Shown here: positions 6,520 to 7,795 of the stretch, piece by piece
How positions within the stretch are numbered: the first letter of the stretch is position 1
Layout: each line of letters starts with the position of its first letter
Source of the DNA: Acidovorax sp.
Lineage (GTDB): Bacteria > Pseudomonadota > Gammaproteobacteria > Burkholderiales > Burkholderiaceae_C
Reading direction: 5' to 3'
Assembly (NCBI GenBank): GCA_030150585.1
Contig: JASLFM010000111.1
Span: 1 to 7,795 of the forward strand
DNA: 7,795 bases
Made by a program: the position numbers and the translations under genes
Notes under the pieces: model-generated
Told to the model about the DNA's origin: nothing
What the model saw: only the letters and a program-made list of their open reading frames with translations
The model's database searches: none

Positions 6520-7795
6520 TCAATCCTTCACGCAGTCCGCATAGAAGCGCACCACGCCGCTGGCATCCTCTTCCTCCACGAGGCCATGGATGTCGGTCTC
6601 GAAGCCGGGGCACACCTTGGCGAACTCGCGTGCGAACTTGAGGTAGTCCACGATCTTCTTGTTGAAGACCTCGCCGGGGATCAGCAGCGGAATGCCTGGC
6701 GGGTACGGCGTGACCAGGCCCACGGTGACGCGGCCTTCAAGGTGGTCGATCTCCACGCGCTCGGTCTTGCGCTGTGCAATGTGGGCGTAGGCGTCACTGG
6801 GCTTCATCGCAGGCTTGAGGTCCGAGAGGTACATCTCGGTCGTGAGACGCGCGATGTCGTACTTCGCATACATCTCGTGCACGTGCTGGCACAGGTCGCG
6901 CAGGCCCATGCGCTCGTAGCGCTTGTACTGCTGGCAGAACTCGGGAAGGATGCGCCACATGGGCTGGTTCTTCTCGTAGTCGTCCTTGAACTGCTGCAGC
7001 GCCGTGAGCATGGTGTTCCAGCGGCCCTTGGTGATGCCGATGGTGAACATGATGAAGAAGCTGTACAGCCCCGTCTTCTCCACCACCACGCCGTGCTCGG
7101 CGAGGTACTTGGTGACGATGGACGCTGGAATGCCGGTCTTGCCGAAGGTGCCGTCGAGGTTCAAGCCCGGCGTGACAATGGTGGACTTGATCGGGTCCAA
7201 CATGTTGAAGCCGTCGGCCAGATCGCCAAAGCCGTGCCAGTTGTCGAACTCCTTGCCGCTCTTTTTGGCCTTGGTCTTAGTCGAAGCATCCTTGCCGCGA
7301 ATAATCCAATCCTGAGCCAGACCAATGCCTTCCTCGGCCAGCGCCTCGGGGCCCCAGACTTCGAACCACCAGTCATCGTCACCGAACTCGTCTTCCACCT
7401 TGCGCATGGCGCGGCGGAAGTTCAGCGCTTCAACAATCGACTCTTCCACCAGCGCGGTGCCGCCGGGCGGCTCCATCATGGCGGCAGCCACGTCGCAGCT
7501 GGCGATGATGCTGTACTGCGGGCTGGTCGAGGTGTGCATCAGGTACGCCTCGTTGAACAGCGGATGGTCCAGCTTTTCGGTCTGGCTGTCTTGCACCAAC
7601 ACATGCGATGCCTGGCTGATACCGGCCAGCAGCTTGTGAATGGACTGGGTCGCATACACCACCGAGTGTTTGGGGCGCGCGCGCTTCTTGCCCATGGCGT
7701 GGTAGCTGCCATAGAAGGGGTGGAAGGCGGCGTGGGGCAGCCAGGCTTCGTCAAAGTGCAGATTGGCGACGTAGCCGTCCAGCATGCCCTTGATG
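6520..7795 (-). CDS. PLP-dependent Orn/Lys/Arg decarboxylase (5' end cut by window edge)
   Basis: C-terminal part of a fold-type I basic amino-acid decarboxylase (AdiA/LdcC/CadA-like family, usually about 710-760 residues); 424 codons are visible and the frame continues past the right edge. The visible part begins in the PLP domain with IKGMLDGYVANLHFDEAW, then the Schiff-base lysine in ATQSIHKLL (codon 7635-7633), then MHTSTSPQYSIIASCDVAAAMM. WHGF, NMLDPIKSTIVTPGL, GIPASIVTKYL and VVVEKTGLYSFFIMF follow, and the C-terminal domain carries TPYPPGIPLLIPGE and PGFETDIHG. These enzymes release CO2 from arginine, lysine or ornithine to give agmatine, cadaverine or putrescine, supporting polyamine supply or acid tolerance. 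Substrate cannot be decided here: parts resemble arginine decarboxylase AdiA (ITKGRWNT) and parts lysine decarboxylase LdcC (EKTG, FETDIHG). A Lys-rich stretch lies before WHGF. No neighbouring antiporter gene is visible. Confidence 0.93.
   Translation of the reverse strand, partial: IKGMLDGYVANLHFDEAWLPHAAFHPFYGSYHAMGKKRARPKHSVVYATQSIHKLLAGISQASHVLVQDSQTEKLDHPLFNEAYLMHTSTSPQYSIIASCDVAAAMMEPPGGTALVEESIVEALNFRRAMRKVEDEFGDDDWWFEVWGPEALAEEGIGLAQDWIIRGKDASTKTKAKKSGKEFDNWHGFGDLADGFNMLDPIKSTIVTPGLNLDGTFGKTGIPASIVTKYLAEHGVVVEKTGLYSFFIMFTIGITKGRWNTMLTALQQFKDDYEKNQPMWRILPEFCQQYKRYERMGLRDLCQHVHEMYAKYDIARLTTEMYLSDLKPAMKPSDAYAHIAQRKTERVEIDHLEGRVTVGLVTPYPPGIPLLIPGEVFNKKIVDYLKFAREFAKVCPGFETDIHGLVEEEDASGVVRFYADCVKD

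Overview
The window looks like chromosomal DNA of a high-GC betaproteobacterium, most likely of the Comamonadaceae (Acidovorax/Delftia-like). This rests on the strong G/C bias at third codon positions, the protein sequences, and a GC-rich palindromic spacer of a style I associate with that family. No rRNA, tRNA, mobile element or CRISPR array is visible. Coding density is high, and no gene-free stretch exceeds about 110 bases.

Layout from left to right: (1) 1-5236, minus strand: a four-gene ABC importer operon transcribed yejA, yejB, yejE, yejF, with yejF cut off by the left edge. It encodes a periplasmic family-5 solute-binding protein, two membrane permeases and a double ATPase. This is the YejABEF peptide importer, known in enterobacteria for microcin C uptake and in other bacteria linked to uptake of peptides, including muropeptides. 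yejE and yejF overlap by ATGA. yejB and yejE are separated by a 106-base structured GC-rich palindromic element. (2) 5237-5338: a short divergent intergenic region. (3) 5339-6139, plus strand: fabI, the NADH-dependent enoyl-ACP reductase of fatty-acid synthesis. (4) 6153-6188: a near-ideal symmetric terminator serving the convergent genes fabI and the DUF465 gene. (5) 6210-6434, minus: a small DUF465/YdcH-like coiled-coil protein. (6) 6520 to the right edge, minus: the C-terminal part of a PLP-dependent Orn/Lys/Arg decarboxylase.

Functionally, the first block imports peptides, fabI is essential-type lipid metabolism, and the last block holds an amino-acid decarboxylase (polyamine formation or acid tolerance) followed by a small conserved protein. 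I see no evidence of a novel defence or mobile system. The most notable non-coding structure is the palindromic element between yejB and yejE. It keeps the yejE frame open, so the yejE start is ambiguous and an automated annotation could run the protein into the repeat.
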